From positions 3,659,501 to 3,723,500 of the forward strand of contig NZ_CP033324.1 in NCBI RefSeq assembly GCF_003710085.1: a stretch of 64,000 nt of DNA. Direction: 5' to 3'. The translations under genes were made by a program, and so were the position numbers. A model generated the notes under the pieces. It was not told the DNA's origin and did no database searches. It saw nothing but the letters and a program-made list of their open reading frames with translations. Origin of the DNA: Nocardioides pantholopis. Lineage in GTDB: Bacteria > Actinomycetota > Actinomycetes > Propionibacteriales > Nocardioidaceae. How positions within the stretch are numbered: position 1 is the first letter of the stretch; each line of letters starts with the position of its first letter. Positions 34,409 to 43,212 of this stretch are shown here, in pieces.

Positions 34409-34588
34409 GTGCTGATCTCCGTCCTGGGCACCGGCTACCTCGGCGCGGCCCACGCCGCCTGCCTCGCCGCGCTGGGCCACCCAGTGATCGGGGTCGACGC
34501 CGACCGGGCGCTGGGCCGGTCGCTGGGCCGGGCGCTGGGCCGGTCGCTGGGTTGGTCACTGGGCCGGGGGCCGGCGGCGGTGGGCTGA
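34409..34588 (+). pseudogene. UDP-glucose dehydrogenase remnant (N-terminal Rossmann segment only)
   Basis: A 59-codon frame begins ISVLGTGYLGAAHAACLAAL and continues GHPVIGVDADR, the exact start of a UDP-glucose 6-dehydrogenase. After about 32 residues it runs into five copies of a 12-bp repeat (R-A/S-L-G) and stops. The remaining ~400 residues of the enzyme are absent. The TGA overlaps the ATG of the GT4 gene (TGATG), so the remnant may survive as a translated leader that feeds ribosomes into that gene. The start codon (GTG 34409) has no good ribosome-binding site. Confidence 0.75.
34505..34564 (+). repeat. 12-bp tandem repeat, 5 copies, in the dehydrogenase remnant
   Basis: Five in-frame units of the type CGGKCGCTGGGC (K = G or T) run from 34505 to 34564; units 1 and 3 are identical, 2 and 4 nearly so, and 5 has diverged. 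They encode Arg/Trp-Ala/Ser-Leu-Gly. The repeat begins exactly where homology to UDP-glucose dehydrogenase ends. Confidence 0.9.
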
Positions 34589-35559
34589 TGCGAATTCTGC
34601 TCTGGCACGTGCACGGCTCCTGGACCACCTCGTTCGTCCAGGGCCCCCACGAGTACCTGCTGCCGGTGACCGCCGACCGCGGCCCGGACGGCCTGGGCCG
34701 GGCCCGCACCTGGGACTGGCCGGCCAGCGTGCGCGAGGTGCCGATCGAGCAGCTGCGCGAGACCGCGCTCGACCTCGTCGTGCTGCAGCGGCCGCACGAG
34801 AAGCGGCTCGCCGAGGAGTGGACCGGGCGCCGGCCCGGGCGCGACGTCCCGGCGGTGTACGTCGAGCACAACACGCCGGTCGGCGACGTTCCGCTCACCC
34901 GGCACCCGATGGCCGGCCAGGACGCCGTCCCGGTCGTGCACGTCACCGCGTTCAACGACCTCTTCTGGGACTGCGGGAGTGCGCCGACGCTGGTGGTCGA
35001 CCACGGGGTCGTCGACCCCGGGCACCGCTACACCGGGGAGGTGGCCCGCGCGGCTGTCGTCGTGAACGACCCGGTGCGCCGCGGCCGGTTCGTGGGCACG
35101 GACCTGGTCCCCGGGCTGACGGCCGCCGGCGGCGTGGACGTGTTCGGGATGAACGTCGAGAAGCTCGGCGCCGAGCTCGGACTGGGCCCCGAGCGGCTGC
35201 GGACCTACGAGGACCTGCCCCAGGAGCGGATGCACGCGGAGCTGGCCCGGCGCCGGGTCTACGTGCACACCACCCGCTGGACCTCGCTGGGCCTCTCGCT
35301 GATCGAGGCGATGCACCTGGGCATGCCGGTGGTCGCCCTGGCCACCACCGAGGCGGTCACCGCGGTGCCGCCGTCCGCCGGGGTGCTGACGACCCGCCGC
35401 GAGGAGCTGCCCGCGGCGGTGGCGCGGTTCCTCGCGGACCCGGACCTGGCGCGCGGGTGCGGGTCGGCGGCCCGGACCCATGCGCTGCGTCACTACGGCC
35501 TGCCCCGGTTCCTGGCGGCGTGGGACCGGGTCCTGGACCGGGTCCTCCGCGGCGACTGA
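34588..35559 (+). CDS. GT4-type glycosyltransferase
   Basis: 323 aa, shorter than usual for GT-B enzymes. The acceptor domain begins MRILLWHVHGSWTTSF and the donor-side motif is TRWTSLGLSLIEAMHLGMPV (the E-x7-E region, with only the second Glu clear), followed by VVALATTEAV. It likely adds a sugar to the glycan made by the neighbouring operon. The ATG overlaps the stop of the dehydrogenase remnant; only GGCGG-like bases precede it, which supports translational coupling. The sulfotransferase gene is convergent, 17 bp away, across a 10-bp tandem repeat. Confidence 0.82.
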   Translation: MRILLWHVHGSWTTSFVQGPHEYLLPVTADRGPDGLGRARTWDWPASVREVPIEQLRETALDLVVLQRPHEKRLAEEWTGRRPGRDVPAVYVEHNTPVGDVPLTRHPMAGQDAVPVVHVTAFNDLFWDCGSAPTLVVDHGVVDPGHRYTGEVARAAVVVNDPVRRGRFVGTDLVPGLTAAGGVDVFGMNVEKLGAELGLGPERLRTYEDLPQERMHAELARRRVYVHTTRWTSLGLSLIEAMHLGMPVVALATTEAVTAVPPSAGVLTTRREELPAAVARFLADPDLARGCGSAARTHALRHYGLPRFLAAWDRVLDRVLRGD

Positions 35560-35584
35560 GCGACACTCAGCGACACTCAGCGAC
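35559..35584. repeat. 10-bp tandem repeat between convergent GT4 and sulfotransferase genes
   Basis: AGCGACACTC occurs twice in tandem with a 6-bp partial third copy. The repeat touches both genes: the plus-strand TGA ends at 35559 and the minus-strand TGA is at 35577-35579, inside the array. An identical minus-strand TGA exists 10 bp further along. Confidence 0.85.
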
Positions 35585-36311
35585 GCAGCAGGTCCGCGCC
35601 GACCAGCTCGGCGAGGCGGTCGGCGTCAGCGCCGACCTCGGCCCACACGGCGGCCCGCAGCGCGTCGGGGACCGGGCCGGTCCGCGGCTCGCGGGGGCCC
35701 GCGTGGAGCCGGGCGTCCCAGTACGCCGGGTCCGCCCCGACGTGCTCGAAGACCCGCCGCAGCGTGGCCCGCCGGTCCCGGAGGAGGTCCTCCTGCGCGA
35801 CCACGAGCAGCTGGTCGCGCTCGAAGTGGGCCAGGAACCCGGCGATCCGGGCGTGGTAGCGGCTGCGGTCGAGGTACTGGCTGGCGGGGTCCAGCACCGC
35901 CGTGGCGAGCGCGCGCGGCTCGGTGCCGTCACGCTGGTGGTGGCGCCACTGGGACACCGCCCGGTCCACCGGGTCCCGGACCAGGTAGACCAGCCGCGCG
36001 TGCGGCGCGACCCGGGCCATCCGGGCCGGGACCTCCGGGTGGGCGGGGTCGGTGTAGCCCGGGGACGCCTCCCCGCGCAGCGGCGCGGCCGGGTCGAACC
36101 GGCCGACGTACCAGGCCGTCCCGCGGTGCCACTGCCCGTCCACCCACCAGGTGTCCGGGTCCGTGTCGGGCCGCTCGGCGGGCCCGAAGAAGAAGTTGAC
36201 CTCCTTCTCCGGGGCCATCGCGATCTCGGGGTGCGCGTCGAGGTAGCCGTGCAGCGCGCTGGTCCCGCACTTCATCGCTCCGACCACGACCAGCTCGGGG
36301 GGTCGCCGCAC
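35577..36311 (-). CDS. PAPS-dependent sulfotransferase
   Basis: 244 aa. The 5'-phosphosulfate loop is VVVGAMKCGTSALHGYL at the N-terminus and the 3'-phosphate site is VYLVRDPVDRAVSQWRHH near residue 110. EKEVNFFF and QEDLLRDRRATLRRVFEHVG complete the Sulfotransfer_1 pattern. It would place sulfate on a glycan or lipid hydroxyl. The GTG at 36311 follows AGGGG. It stands beside the glycan locus and is convergent with the GT4 gene. Confidence 0.88.
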   Translation of the reverse strand: MRRPPELVVVGAMKCGTSALHGYLDAHPEIAMAPEKEVNFFFGPAERPDTDPDTWWVDGQWHRGTAWYVGRFDPAAPLRGEASPGYTDPAHPEVPARMARVAPHARLVYLVRDPVDRAVSQWRHHQRDGTEPRALATAVLDPASQYLDRSRYHARIAGFLAHFERDQLLVVAQEDLLRDRRATLRRVFEHVGADPAYWDARLHAGPREPRTGPVPDALRAAVWAEVGADADRLAELVGADLLRR

Positions 36312-36343
36312 CGCCCCTGGGTCAGCGGACGCCGGCCTGGAGC

Positions 36344-36592
36344 TCAGCCGGCGCCGCCCTGCGGCGAGGTGTTGTCGGTGCCGCCGAGCTGCGCCAGGAA
36401 CTGGTGGCAACGGTGCGCACGCTCGGAGTCCTGGGCCATCACGTCGCGGAAGAACGCCGCGATCTCCTGCTGGCCGGCGTTCTCGGCGTCGCGGACGTAC
36501 TGCCCGTAGTCGTGGCCCGCCTTCAGCGAGTGGTACTGCAGCGAGATGAGGTCGAAGGTGACGTCGTCGAAGCCGGTCTCTCCCGTGGCCAT
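36344..36592 (-). CDS. Small helical protein, 82 aa, function unknown
   Basis: 82 aa, predicted all-helical with a long amphipathic centre (YHSLKAGHDYGQYVRDAENAG, then EIAAFFRDVMAQDSERAHRC). Several His, Asp and Glu residues could line a helical bundle, but no metal motif is certain. The ribosome-binding site is strong (AAGGAG, 6-7 nt before ATG 36592). It is 32 bp upstream of the sulfotransferase on the same strand, so the two may be co-transcribed. I do not recognise a characterised family. Confidence 0.65.
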   Translation of the reverse strand: MATGETGFDDVTFDLISLQYHSLKAGHDYGQYVRDAENAGQQEIAAFFRDVMAQDSERAHRCHQFLAQLGGTDNTSPQGGAG

Positions 36593-36650
36593 GGTGTGCT
36601 CCTTTCCTCGCAGGGGTGGTGCCGGGCGGCGGCGGTACCCCTGCGCAGCT

Positions 36651-36680
36651 GGTTGATACGGGTCGATGCGGGTTGATGCG
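36651..36680. repeat. 10-bp tandem repeat just past the transporter stop codon
   Basis: Three units GGTYGATRCG (36651-36660, 36661-36670, 36671-36680) lie directly downstream of the minus-strand TAG of the DASS transporter (36683-36685), with the third bordering the stop. They occupy part of the spacer before the 82-aa gene. Confidence 0.8.
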
Positions 36681-36682
36681 GG

Positions 36683-38302
36683 CTACTCGCCCAGCCCCAG
36701 CGCGCCGACCATCAGCGGCAGGATCAGCACGATCAGCACCGCGCCGAGCACGTCGAACGCCGAGCCGGTGCGGATCATCTTCGTGATGGGCACGGCCCCG
36801 GAGCCGTAGACGACTGCGTTCTGGGGCGTGGAGACCGGGAGCATGAAGCCGAACGACGCCGCGAACGTCGCCGCGAGGGCCGGGACGAACGGGTTCACGC
36901 CGGCCGCCATCGCGATCGGGATGATGATCGGGACGACGACCGCGGCCGAGGCGGTGTTGCTCGTCGTCTCGGAGACCACGATCGCCAGCACCACGGCGAA
37001 CGCGGTGATCCAGAAGACGCTGGTCAGGCCGAGCCGGTCCGAGGCGCCGTTGCCGATCGTCTCGGCGAGGCCGGAGGACTCCAGCAGCGACCCGAAGATG
37101 ATGCCGGTGCCGAAGAGCACCACCGTGCCCCAGTCGATCCGGGCCGCGTCGCTCCACCGCAGCGTGAACTCGCGGTCCGCCCACTTGGTCGGCAGCAGGA
37201 ACAGCAGCGAGGCGCCGAGGATCGCGACGATCCCCTCGTCGAGGCGGTCGCTCACGGTCGTGTAGGCGCTGGACTCGGTGCCGGCGACCAGCGCGACGAC
37301 GCCGGGGGCGATCCACAGCGTGACCGTGACCGCGAACGCGACCAGGGTGTTGCGCTCCGCGAGCGTCATCCGCCCCAGCTTGGCGCGCTCCGCGTCGACG
37401 TACTCCTCCACGCCCTCCAGGCGCCGGATCTCGGGGCGGTTCAGCAACAGGATCACGACCGCGAGCGCGACGAACATCAGCGCGCAGATCGGCGCCGCCA
37501 TCATCATCCAGTCCAGGAACGAGATCCGCTCGCCGGTGGCCTCCTCGATCAGGCCCCGGCCGATCAGGTTCGGCGGCGAGCCGACCGGGGTGAGCAGGCC
37601 GCCGACGCTGGCGCCGTAGGCGAGCATCAGCATCAGCGCGGCCCCGATCCGCAGCCGCAGCGGGTCGAAGTCCTCGGCCACGTTGCCGTTGGCCTGCATC
37701 AGCTTCGCGACCACCGACAGGATGCCGATCGCCGTCGGCAGCAGCATCGCGACGGTCGCGGTGTTCGAGACGAACGCCGAGAGCAGCGCGGTGATCGCGC
37801 CGAACGCGATGACCACGCGGAACGTCGAGCGCCCCACCCCGGGCAGGTCCAGGACGAACATCGCGAACCGCTTGGCCACCCCGTGCTTGAGCATCGCCTG
37901 GGCCAGGATGAACGCCCCGATGAACGTGAACACGGTCGAGGAGCCGAACGGGGCCAGCGCCTCGTCGGCCGGCGCCACGCCCAGCACCACGATCGCGGCC
38001 ACCCCGATGAAGCCGCCGACGGGGATCGGCACCGGCTCGGTGATCCACAGCACGATCACGCCGAGCAGGACGGCCGCCAGCGTGTGCTGGGTGTCCTCCA
38101 GCGTGGTCGGCACCAGCAGGAAGGCCACCGTGACGACCGGCGCGAGCACCAGCCCGACGGTGCGGCGGGTCTTCTCGAAGCGCTCCTCCCTCGGTGAGAG
38201 GTGCTGCTCGCCGAGGCTGCGATAGGTGGCGTTGTCGAGGAACGCCCGGTCCACGTCGGTACGGCGCGGCCCCCCGGCCTGCGGGTCCTGGGTAGTGGTC
38301 AT
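36683..38302 (-). CDS. DASS/SLC13-family sodium-dependent anion transporter
   Basis: 539 aa with about 11-12 membrane helices. The two Ser-Asn-Thr sodium/substrate motifs are present: VSNTATVAMLLPTA (about 170) and SETTSNTASAAVVVPII (about 455). It also has LWITEPVPIPV and the second-half TPQNAVVYGSGAVP. DASS proteins import di- or tricarboxylates, or sulfate, with Na+; the residues seen do not fix the substrate. Proximity to the sulfotransferase makes sulfate possible but this is a guess. ATG at 38302 with GGGAG upstream. Confidence 0.9.
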   Translation of the reverse strand: MTTTQDPQAGGPRRTDVDRAFLDNATYRSLGEQHLSPREERFEKTRRTVGLVLAPVVTVAFLLVPTTLEDTQHTLAAVLLGVIVLWITEPVPIPVGGFIGVAAIVVLGVAPADEALAPFGSSTVFTFIGAFILAQAMLKHGVAKRFAMFVLDLPGVGRSTFRVVIAFGAITALLSAFVSNTATVAMLLPTAIGILSVVAKLMQANGNVAEDFDPLRLRIGAALMLMLAYGASVGGLLTPVGSPPNLIGRGLIEEATGERISFLDWMMMAAPICALMFVALAVVILLLNRPEIRRLEGVEEYVDAERAKLGRMTLAERNTLVAFAVTVTLWIAPGVVALVAGTESSAYTTVSDRLDEGIVAILGASLLFLLPTKWADREFTLRWSDAARIDWGTVVLFGTGIIFGSLLESSGLAETIGNGASDRLGLTSVFWITAFAVVLAIVVSETTSNTASAAVVVPIIIPIAMAAGVNPFVPALAATFAASFGFMLPVSTPQNAVVYGSGAVPITKMIRTGSAFDVLGAVLIVLILPLMVGALGLGE

Positions 38303-38410
38303 GCCGGCTCCCTGGCGGGTCCCCGCCGGGGGCGTCCCGGCGTCGGCGCCGCTGTGTCCTGGGTCACGTACCCGCGCCGGGACCCGCGAAACGAGTCGGA
38401 GCCGCCCGCC

Positions 38411-39169
38411 TCAGACGTGCCCGGCGAGCTGCCCCATCCGCGCCTCGAGGGCGGCCAGGTAGGCGTCGCGCTGCGCCGGGGTGATGGCGTCGGACTCCAG
38501 GTGGCTGCACGCAGGCAGCACGTCGATGGAGAGCTTCGCGGCACCCGCGAGCGCCCGGAGCTCGTCGAGGCGGTCCCCGAACGGCGTCCCGCTGCCCGGG
38601 GAGTAGGAGCGCACGACCTCCTCCACGGAGTCCGCGAACAGGTCCGCCTTGGTCACCACGACCACCAGCCAGGTGGGGCGGTTGCGGCGCACCGCCATCG
38701 CCGCGATCCGGTGCGCGGTGACCGTCCAGTCCTCCAGCTCCCGGGCGAGCTGCTCCTCGCGGTCCACCTGGAGGGCGCCGGTCGTGCCGGCCGGCCGGCG
38801 GCCCGTGGCCAGGCCGTTCGCCACCACGTGCAGCACCCCGTCGACCGGGTCGTCGTGGAAGACCTCGTCGAGGGCGCCCAGCCGGGTCGCGGCGTTCTCA
38901 CCGGGCACCACCCGGAAGCGGAACCCGCGCAGCCGCCGCCCCCGGCGCACCCGGCGCTCCAGGACCGCGGACCCGGACTCGGGGACCCCGTCCTCGCTCT
39001 CCCGCCCGCACAGGTGGTCGACCAGCTCGGACTTGCCGACGCCCGTCATGCCGGTCACCGCGACCGTCGGATAGCGGTGCTGGACCAGGTCGGCGATCCG
39101 CTCCCGGCCCCGGGCGACGGTGGCCGAGACGCGGCGGCGGCCGCGTCGCTGGTCACGGGAGTCGGGCAT
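38411..39169 (-). CDS. Stand-alone P-loop GTPase-like protein
   Basis: 252 aa. Walker A VTGMTGVGKSELVDHL near residue 40 and a G4-type motif VVTKADLFADS near residue 170 (TKAD instead of NKxD). The G3 DxxG position is not obvious; FRFRVVPGENAATR may stand in for it. Basic N-terminus (RDQRRGRRR). This is the small GTPase type found alone in bacterial genomes, sometimes linked to surface or conflict systems; function unknown. The ATG at 39169 follows GGAGG at 6 nt. Confidence 0.7.
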   Translation of the reverse strand: MPDSRDQRRGRRRVSATVARGRERIADLVQHRYPTVAVTGMTGVGKSELVDHLCGRESEDGVPESGSAVLERRVRRGRRLRGFRFRVVPGENAATRLGALDEVFHDDPVDGVLHVVANGLATGRRPAGTTGALQVDREEQLARELEDWTVTAHRIAAMAVRRNRPTWLVVVVTKADLFADSVEEVVRSYSPGSGTPFGDRLDELRALAGAAKLSIDVLPACSHLESDAITPAQRDAYLAALEARMGQLAGHV

Positions 39170-39274
39170 GCGGGGCCTCCGGGCTCGGGGTGGGATCGAC
39201 GGCCGGCGGACCGGCTCGACGCCGAACGTACCCGAGCCGTCCGGGATGATGGCCCGCGTGGAGGACGTCCGCGC

Positions 39275-40579
39275 GTGAGCGACCCGATCGCCAGCCGCTT
39301 CGAGGTCGTGGCGCGCCGTCGCCCCGTCGAGGTGGGCCGCGACCTGCCCGGCCCCGTGCTCGCCCCGTACGTCGCCGTGGAGCAGCCGGTCGCCGGCGAC
39401 CGGGTCGAGCTCGCCCTGGCCAGCGGCGGCACCGAGCTGCGCGGCTGGTGGGACTCCGGCTCGACCGGGCTGGTCGTCGCCGCGGGCGGGCGCACGACGC
39501 GGCACCGCAGCCGTCGGCACGGACGGACCACCGGCCGCGTCACCGCGGCCGCCCTGGCCCTGACCGGCACCCACCTCACGCTGCTGACCCGCGAGGAGGA
39601 GGGCGGCTCGCAGCGCTGGCTCGCCCGCGGCCGGGTCGACCTGCGCGACCGGGTCGACACCCACGACGAGGCCTGGCTCGCGGGCCTGGCGGCCACCGCC
39701 GGGGGCCCGCTGCGCGGGTTCGGCCAGCTCGGCCTGCGCGACCTGCGGGTGGTCAGCAACGCCGACGGCACGGCGTACCGCCCCGACGGCCCCGACGGCC
39801 CGGTGCTGCTCACCGCCACCAGCGCCGGCCCCGGGTTCTTCGACACCGCGCACACCTCGGTCTGGTCGCTGGACCCGGGCACGCTCGCGCTGGCGCACCG
39901 CGCCGACCTGTTCTTCCGGCGCCCCGACCGTCCTGGTGTGTACGGCGACCACGCCACCCACCTGCTGCGCGACGGCGACCGGTGGCTGGTCGCGACCAGC
40001 ACCTGGGGCGACTTCGACCGCCGCCGGCCGGTCCGGGTCACGCTGGCGGAGTCGAGCGCCGACCTGACCACCGGCCGGCACGTCCTGGACACCCGCGAGC
40101 TGCCGCTGCCGACCGACGGGCTGCGCTCGGTCGCGGTGTGGGACCCGCACCTGGCCCGGACCGACGACGGCTGGCTGGTCGGCTACGTCAGCGCCCGGCG
40201 CTACTTCCGCTTCCATCCCGCCCTCGCCGCCGGCCCCACCCTCGCGGACCTCTCGCTGCGCGCCGCCGACGCCGCACCCCGCGAGTGTGAGGGCACCACG
40301 CTGCTGCGGGTCGCGGACGGCTGGCGGGTGCTGGCCAGCGACAAGCGCCGGCGGGCCTACCCCGTGCACGACCTGGACCTCCGGCCGCTGGGGACGCTGG
40401 ACGCGCCGTACCTCACCAACATCCCGTGGCCCACGCTCGTCGAGGTCGAGGTCGACGGCGCCTGGCTGATGGTGGGCTTCGACGCCACCCCCGCCGCCGG
40501 CCCGCTGCCCGGCTACGGCACCCACGGCGACGTCGTGGTGCTGCGGGCCGAGGGCCCCGGGGGCCCGCCGCTGGCCTAG
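39275..40579 (+). CDS. Orphan beta-propeller-like protein
   Basis: 434 aa, cytoplasmic (no signal). The first ~90 residues are a beta-rich domain; the rest is built of repeated strand groups (LLTATSAGPGFFDTAHTSVW, HATHLLRDGDRWLVATSTWG, WDPHLARTDDGWLVGYVSAR, TTLLRVADGWRVLASDKRR), each with an Asp/Gly turn, as in five-bladed propellers of the GH43/GH32 type. Acidic residues at equivalent places could be catalytic but I cannot assign them. GTG 39275 with GGAGG about 9 nt upstream. It stands alone between the GTPase and valine dehydrogenase. Confidence 0.6.
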   Translation: MSDPIASRFEVVARRRPVEVGRDLPGPVLAPYVAVEQPVAGDRVELALASGGTELRGWWDSGSTGLVVAAGGRTTRHRSRRHGRTTGRVTAAALALTGTHLTLLTREEEGGSQRWLARGRVDLRDRVDTHDEAWLAGLAATAGGPLRGFGQLGLRDLRVVSNADGTAYRPDGPDGPVLLTATSAGPGFFDTAHTSVWSLDPGTLALAHRADLFFRRPDRPGVYGDHATHLLRDGDRWLVATSTWGDFDRRRPVRVTLAESSADLTTGRHVLDTRELPLPTDGLRSVAVWDPHLARTDDGWLVGYVSARRYFRFHPALAAGPTLADLSLRAADAAPRECEGTTLLRVADGWRVLASDKRRRAYPVHDLDLRPLGTLDAPYLTNIPWPTLVEVEVDGAWLMVGFDATPAAGPLPGYGTHGDVVVLRAEGPGGPPLA

Positions 40580-40659
40580 GGTGGATGTGACCCGCACCAC
40601 CCCGCGGATCGCGACGACGCCACACCACCCCCGTGGCCTCTCCAGAACGGACGGCACCG

Positions 40660-41745
40660 ATGACCGACCCCCACGACGTCTTCGAGCTCGCCGCCCAGCA
40701 CGAGCAGGTCGTCTTCGCCAACGACCCCGCCACAGGGCTCCGCGCGATCATCGCGGTGCACTCCACCGCCCTCGGACCAGCCCTCGGCGGCACCCGGTTC
40801 TACAGCTACCCCAGCACCGGCGCCGCGCTGCGCGACGTCCTCGACCTCGCCCGCGGCATGTCCTACAAGGCCGCGCTGGCCGGGCTCGACCTCGGCGGCG
40901 GCAAGGCCGTCATCCTGGGGAACCCCGAGACCGACCGGTCCGAGGCCCTGCTGCGCGCGTACGGCCGGTTCGTGGAGACGCTCGGCGGCCGCTACCGCAC
41001 CGCGTGCGACGTCGGCACCTGCTCGGCCGACATGGACCTGATCGCGCGGGAGACCCGGTTCGTCAGCGGCCGCACCGTCGCGCACGGGGGCGCCGGGGAC
41101 AGCTCGGTGCTCACGGCGTACGGCGTGTTCCGCGGGATGCAGGCCGCCGCGGAATTCGCCTGGGGCGAGGAGTCCCTGGCCGGGCGCCGGGTCGGCGTGG
41201 CGGGCGTGGGCAAGGTCGGCCGGCACCTGGTGCGGCACCTGGTCGAGCAGGACGCCTCGGTCGTGGTGACCGACGTGTCCGACGCGGCCCTGGCCCGGGT
41301 CCGTGCGGAGCACCCGGAGGTGGACGTGGTCGCCTCGACGGCGGAGCTGGTCGCCGCGCCCCTGGACGTCTACGCGCCCTGCGCGCTCGGCGGCGCGGTC
41401 GATGACGACGTGCTCGAGGTCCTGAGCGCCCGCGTGGTCTGCGGTGCTGCCAACAACCAGCTCGCCCACCCGGGGATCGAGAAGTCGCTGGCGGACCGCG
41501 GGATCGTCTACGCGCCCGACTACTGCGTCAACGCCGGCGGCCTGATCCAGGTCGCCGACGAGCTCGATCCGGCCGGCTTCTCCTTCGAGCGCGCCCAGCA
41601 GCGCGCTGAGGGAATCGCCGCCACGACCCGCGAGGTGCTCGAGGTGGCGGCCCGCGACGCGATCCCGTCGGCGACCGCCGCGGACCGGCTCGCCGAGACG
41701 CGGATGCGCGACGTCGGCCGACTGCGTGGGATCTGGGTGCCCTGA
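40660..41745 (+). CDS. vdh: Valine/leucine-type amino-acid dehydrogenase
   Basis: 361 aa. A Glu/Leu/Phe/Val dehydrogenase with the substrate site [13 protein letters not shown], catalytic Lys in [21 protein letters not shown], and NAD-binding [14 protein letters not shown]. It oxidatively deaminates branched-chain amino acids (valine dehydrogenase in Streptomyces). The ATG at 40660 is chosen over an in-frame GTG 27 bp upstream. Its place next to DUF3073-purM-purF matches the Streptomyces order, which supports the vdh call. Convergent with DUF3073. Confidence 0.88.
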   Translation: MTDPHDVFELAAQHEQVVFANDPATGLRAIIAVHSTALGPALGGTRFYSYPSTGAALRDVLDLARGMSYKAALAGLDLGGGKAVILGNPETDRSEALLRAYGRFVETLGGRYRTACDVGTCSADMDLIARETRFVSGRTVAHGGAGDSSVLTAYGVFRGMQAAAEFAWGEESLAGRRVGVAGVGKVGRHLVRHLVEQDASVVVTDVSDAALARVRAEHPEVDVVASTAELVAAPLDVYAPCALGGAVDDDVLEVLSARVVCGAANNQLAHPGIEKSLADRGIVYAPDYCVNAGGLIQVADELDPAGFSFERAQQRAEGIAATTREVLEVAARDAIPSATAADRLAETRMRDVGRLRGIWVP

Positions 41746-41780
41746 GGAGGCCCGCCGGTCAGGCCGGGCGGCACCCCGGG

Positions 41781-41957
41781 TCAGTCACGACGAGGCTCGG
41801 CGTAGTCCGACCACTCGTCGGGGTCCTCGCGGGGCTGGTCGTTGTCGGAATCGCCGTGCAGCTCCTGGGCCAGTTTCCCGAAGTCCGTCTCGTGAGTGCG
41901 GTACTTCAGGTCGCGGGCGACCTTCGTCTGCTTGGCCTTTGCTCGGCCGCGCCCCAT
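41781..41957 (-). CDS. DUF3073 small protein
   Basis: 58 aa. MGRGRAKAKQTKVARDLKY is the invariant start of DUF3073, an actinobacterial family of unknown function found beside purM. The second half is acidic (DSDNDQPREDPDEWSDYAEP), so the protein has a basic head and an acidic tail. The AT-rich run at about 42013-42026 on the upstream side is the only promoter-like island in the gap to purM. Confidence 0.92.
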   Translation of the reverse strand: MGRGRAKAKQTKVARDLKYRTHETDFGKLAQELHGDSDNDQPREDPDEWSDYAEPRRD

Positions 41958-42076
41958 AGGGTCAGCCCCCTCGCACGCTCGGCCGGGGCACACTGGCACC
42001 CGGGCTGTCCTCAGAAAAAATATCTCGTGGGCGCAACGCTACCTGTTGCCGGGGTGTTCCCGCACATCGCCTCGCC

Positions 42077-42098
42077 CCGGGTGTCGCCCGACACCCGG
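42077..42098 (-). terminator. Hairpin after purM
   Basis: A perfect 9-bp stem, CCGGGTGTC (42077-42085) and its complement (42090-42098), with loop GCCC, lies 15 bp past the purM stop in the direction of transcription. There is no T-run. It probably ends the purF-purM transcript before DUF3073. Confidence 0.55.
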
Positions 42099-42112
42099 AG
42101 AAGCGCGTCCGG

Positions 42113-43201
42113 TCAGTCCCAGCCGGGGTGCTGGCCGCTGAGCAGGGCCCGGCCGCCGTCGGTCTCGGACATCGCGACCTCACCGGCGACCCAGGCGCGC
42201 ACGCCGTGCTCCTCGAGCAACGCGATCGCCCGGTCGACGTCGTCGGGCGGGGTGAGCGCCACCATCCCGACGCCGCAGTTCAGGGTCATCTCCAGGTCGG
42301 CCTGGGAGATCGCGCCGACCTGGCGGACCAGGTCGAAGATCGGCTGCGGAGACCAGGTCCGGCGGTCGATCCGGGCGACCACCTCGGCCGGCAGGACCCG
42401 CTCCAGGTTGGCGGCCAGGCCGCCGCCGGTGACGTGCGACATCGCGTGGGTGTCGGTCTCCCGGGCCAGCGCCAGGCAGGCCTTGGCGTAGATCCGGGTC
42501 GGGGTCAGCAGCTCCTCGCCGAGCGCCTTGCCGAGCTCGGGGACGTTGCGGTCCAGCGCCCAGCCGGCCTGCTCCAGCAGCACGTGGCGCACCAGCGAGT
42601 AGCCGTTGGAGTGCAGGCCGCTGGCGGCCATCGCGATCACGACGTCGCCGGGCCGGACCCGCGCGGGGCCGAGCAGGTCGTCGGCCTCGACGACACCGGT
42701 GGTGGCCCCGGCCACGTCGTACTCGTCGGGGCCCAGCAGCCCGGGGTGCTCGGCGGTCTCGCCGCCCACCAGGGCGCAGCCGGCCTCGATGCAGGCCTCG
42801 GCGATGCCCTTGACGATGGCCGCGATCCGCTCCGGGACGACCCGGCCGGTCGCGATGTAGTCGGTCATGAACAGCGGCTCGGCGCCGCACACGACCAGGT
42901 CGTCGACGACCATCCCGACCAGGTCGAACCCGATCGTGTCGTGGACGTCCATGGCCTGGGCGATCGCGACCTTGGTGCCGACGCCGTCGGTGGAGGTCGC
43001 GAGCAGCGGTCGCTTGTACGTCGTCAGCGCCGAGGCGTCGAAGAGGCCGGCGAAGCCGCCCAGCCCGCCGATCATCTCCGGACGGCGGGCCTTCTCGACC
43101 CACCCCTTCATCAGGTCGATGGCGCGGTCGGCAGCGTGGATGTCCACGCCGGCGGCGGCGTAGGCGTTCTCGCCCGGCACCGCGGCGGATGGTTCGGTCA
43201 C
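42113..43201 (-). CDS. purM: Phosphoribosylformylglycinamidine cyclo-ligase (AIR synthetase)
   Basis: 362 aa. ATP-grasp-like AIRS fold with the family motifs LLATSTDGVGTKVAIAQ, VVCGAEPLFMTDYIATG, GCALVGGETAEHPG, HSNGYSLVRHVL and HVTGGGLAANLERVLP. It closes the imidazole ring in step five of purine synthesis. Three in-frame GTGs compete; 43201 has AGGA 8 nt upstream, while 43216 overlaps the purF stop (GTGA). Either way it is translationally linked to purF. Confidence 0.96.
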   Translation of the reverse strand: MTEPSAAVPGENAYAAAGVDIHAADRAIDLMKGWVEKARRPEMIGGLGGFAGLFDASALTTYKRPLLATSTDGVGTKVAIAQAMDVHDTIGFDLVGMVVDDLVVCGAEPLFMTDYIATGRVVPERIAAIVKGIAEACIEAGCALVGGETAEHPGLLGPDEYDVAGATTGVVEADDLLGPARVRPGDVVIAMAASGLHSNGYSLVRHVLLEQAGWALDRNVPELGKALGEELLTPTRIYAKACLALARETDTHAMSHVTGGGLAANLERVLPAEVVARIDRRTWSPQPIFDLVRQVGAISQADLEMTLNCGVGMVALTPPDDVDRAIALLEEHGVRAWVAGEVAMSETDGGRALLSGQHPGWD

Positions 43202-43212
43202 GGGCACGGTCC

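Noticed and set aside
34075-34587. Upstream extension of the GT4 gene at 34588
   Set aside because: The in-frame extension is an Arg/Pro/Ser-rich shadow of the carbamoyltransferase start and of the dehydrogenase remnant. GT4 homology begins at MRILLWHVHG.
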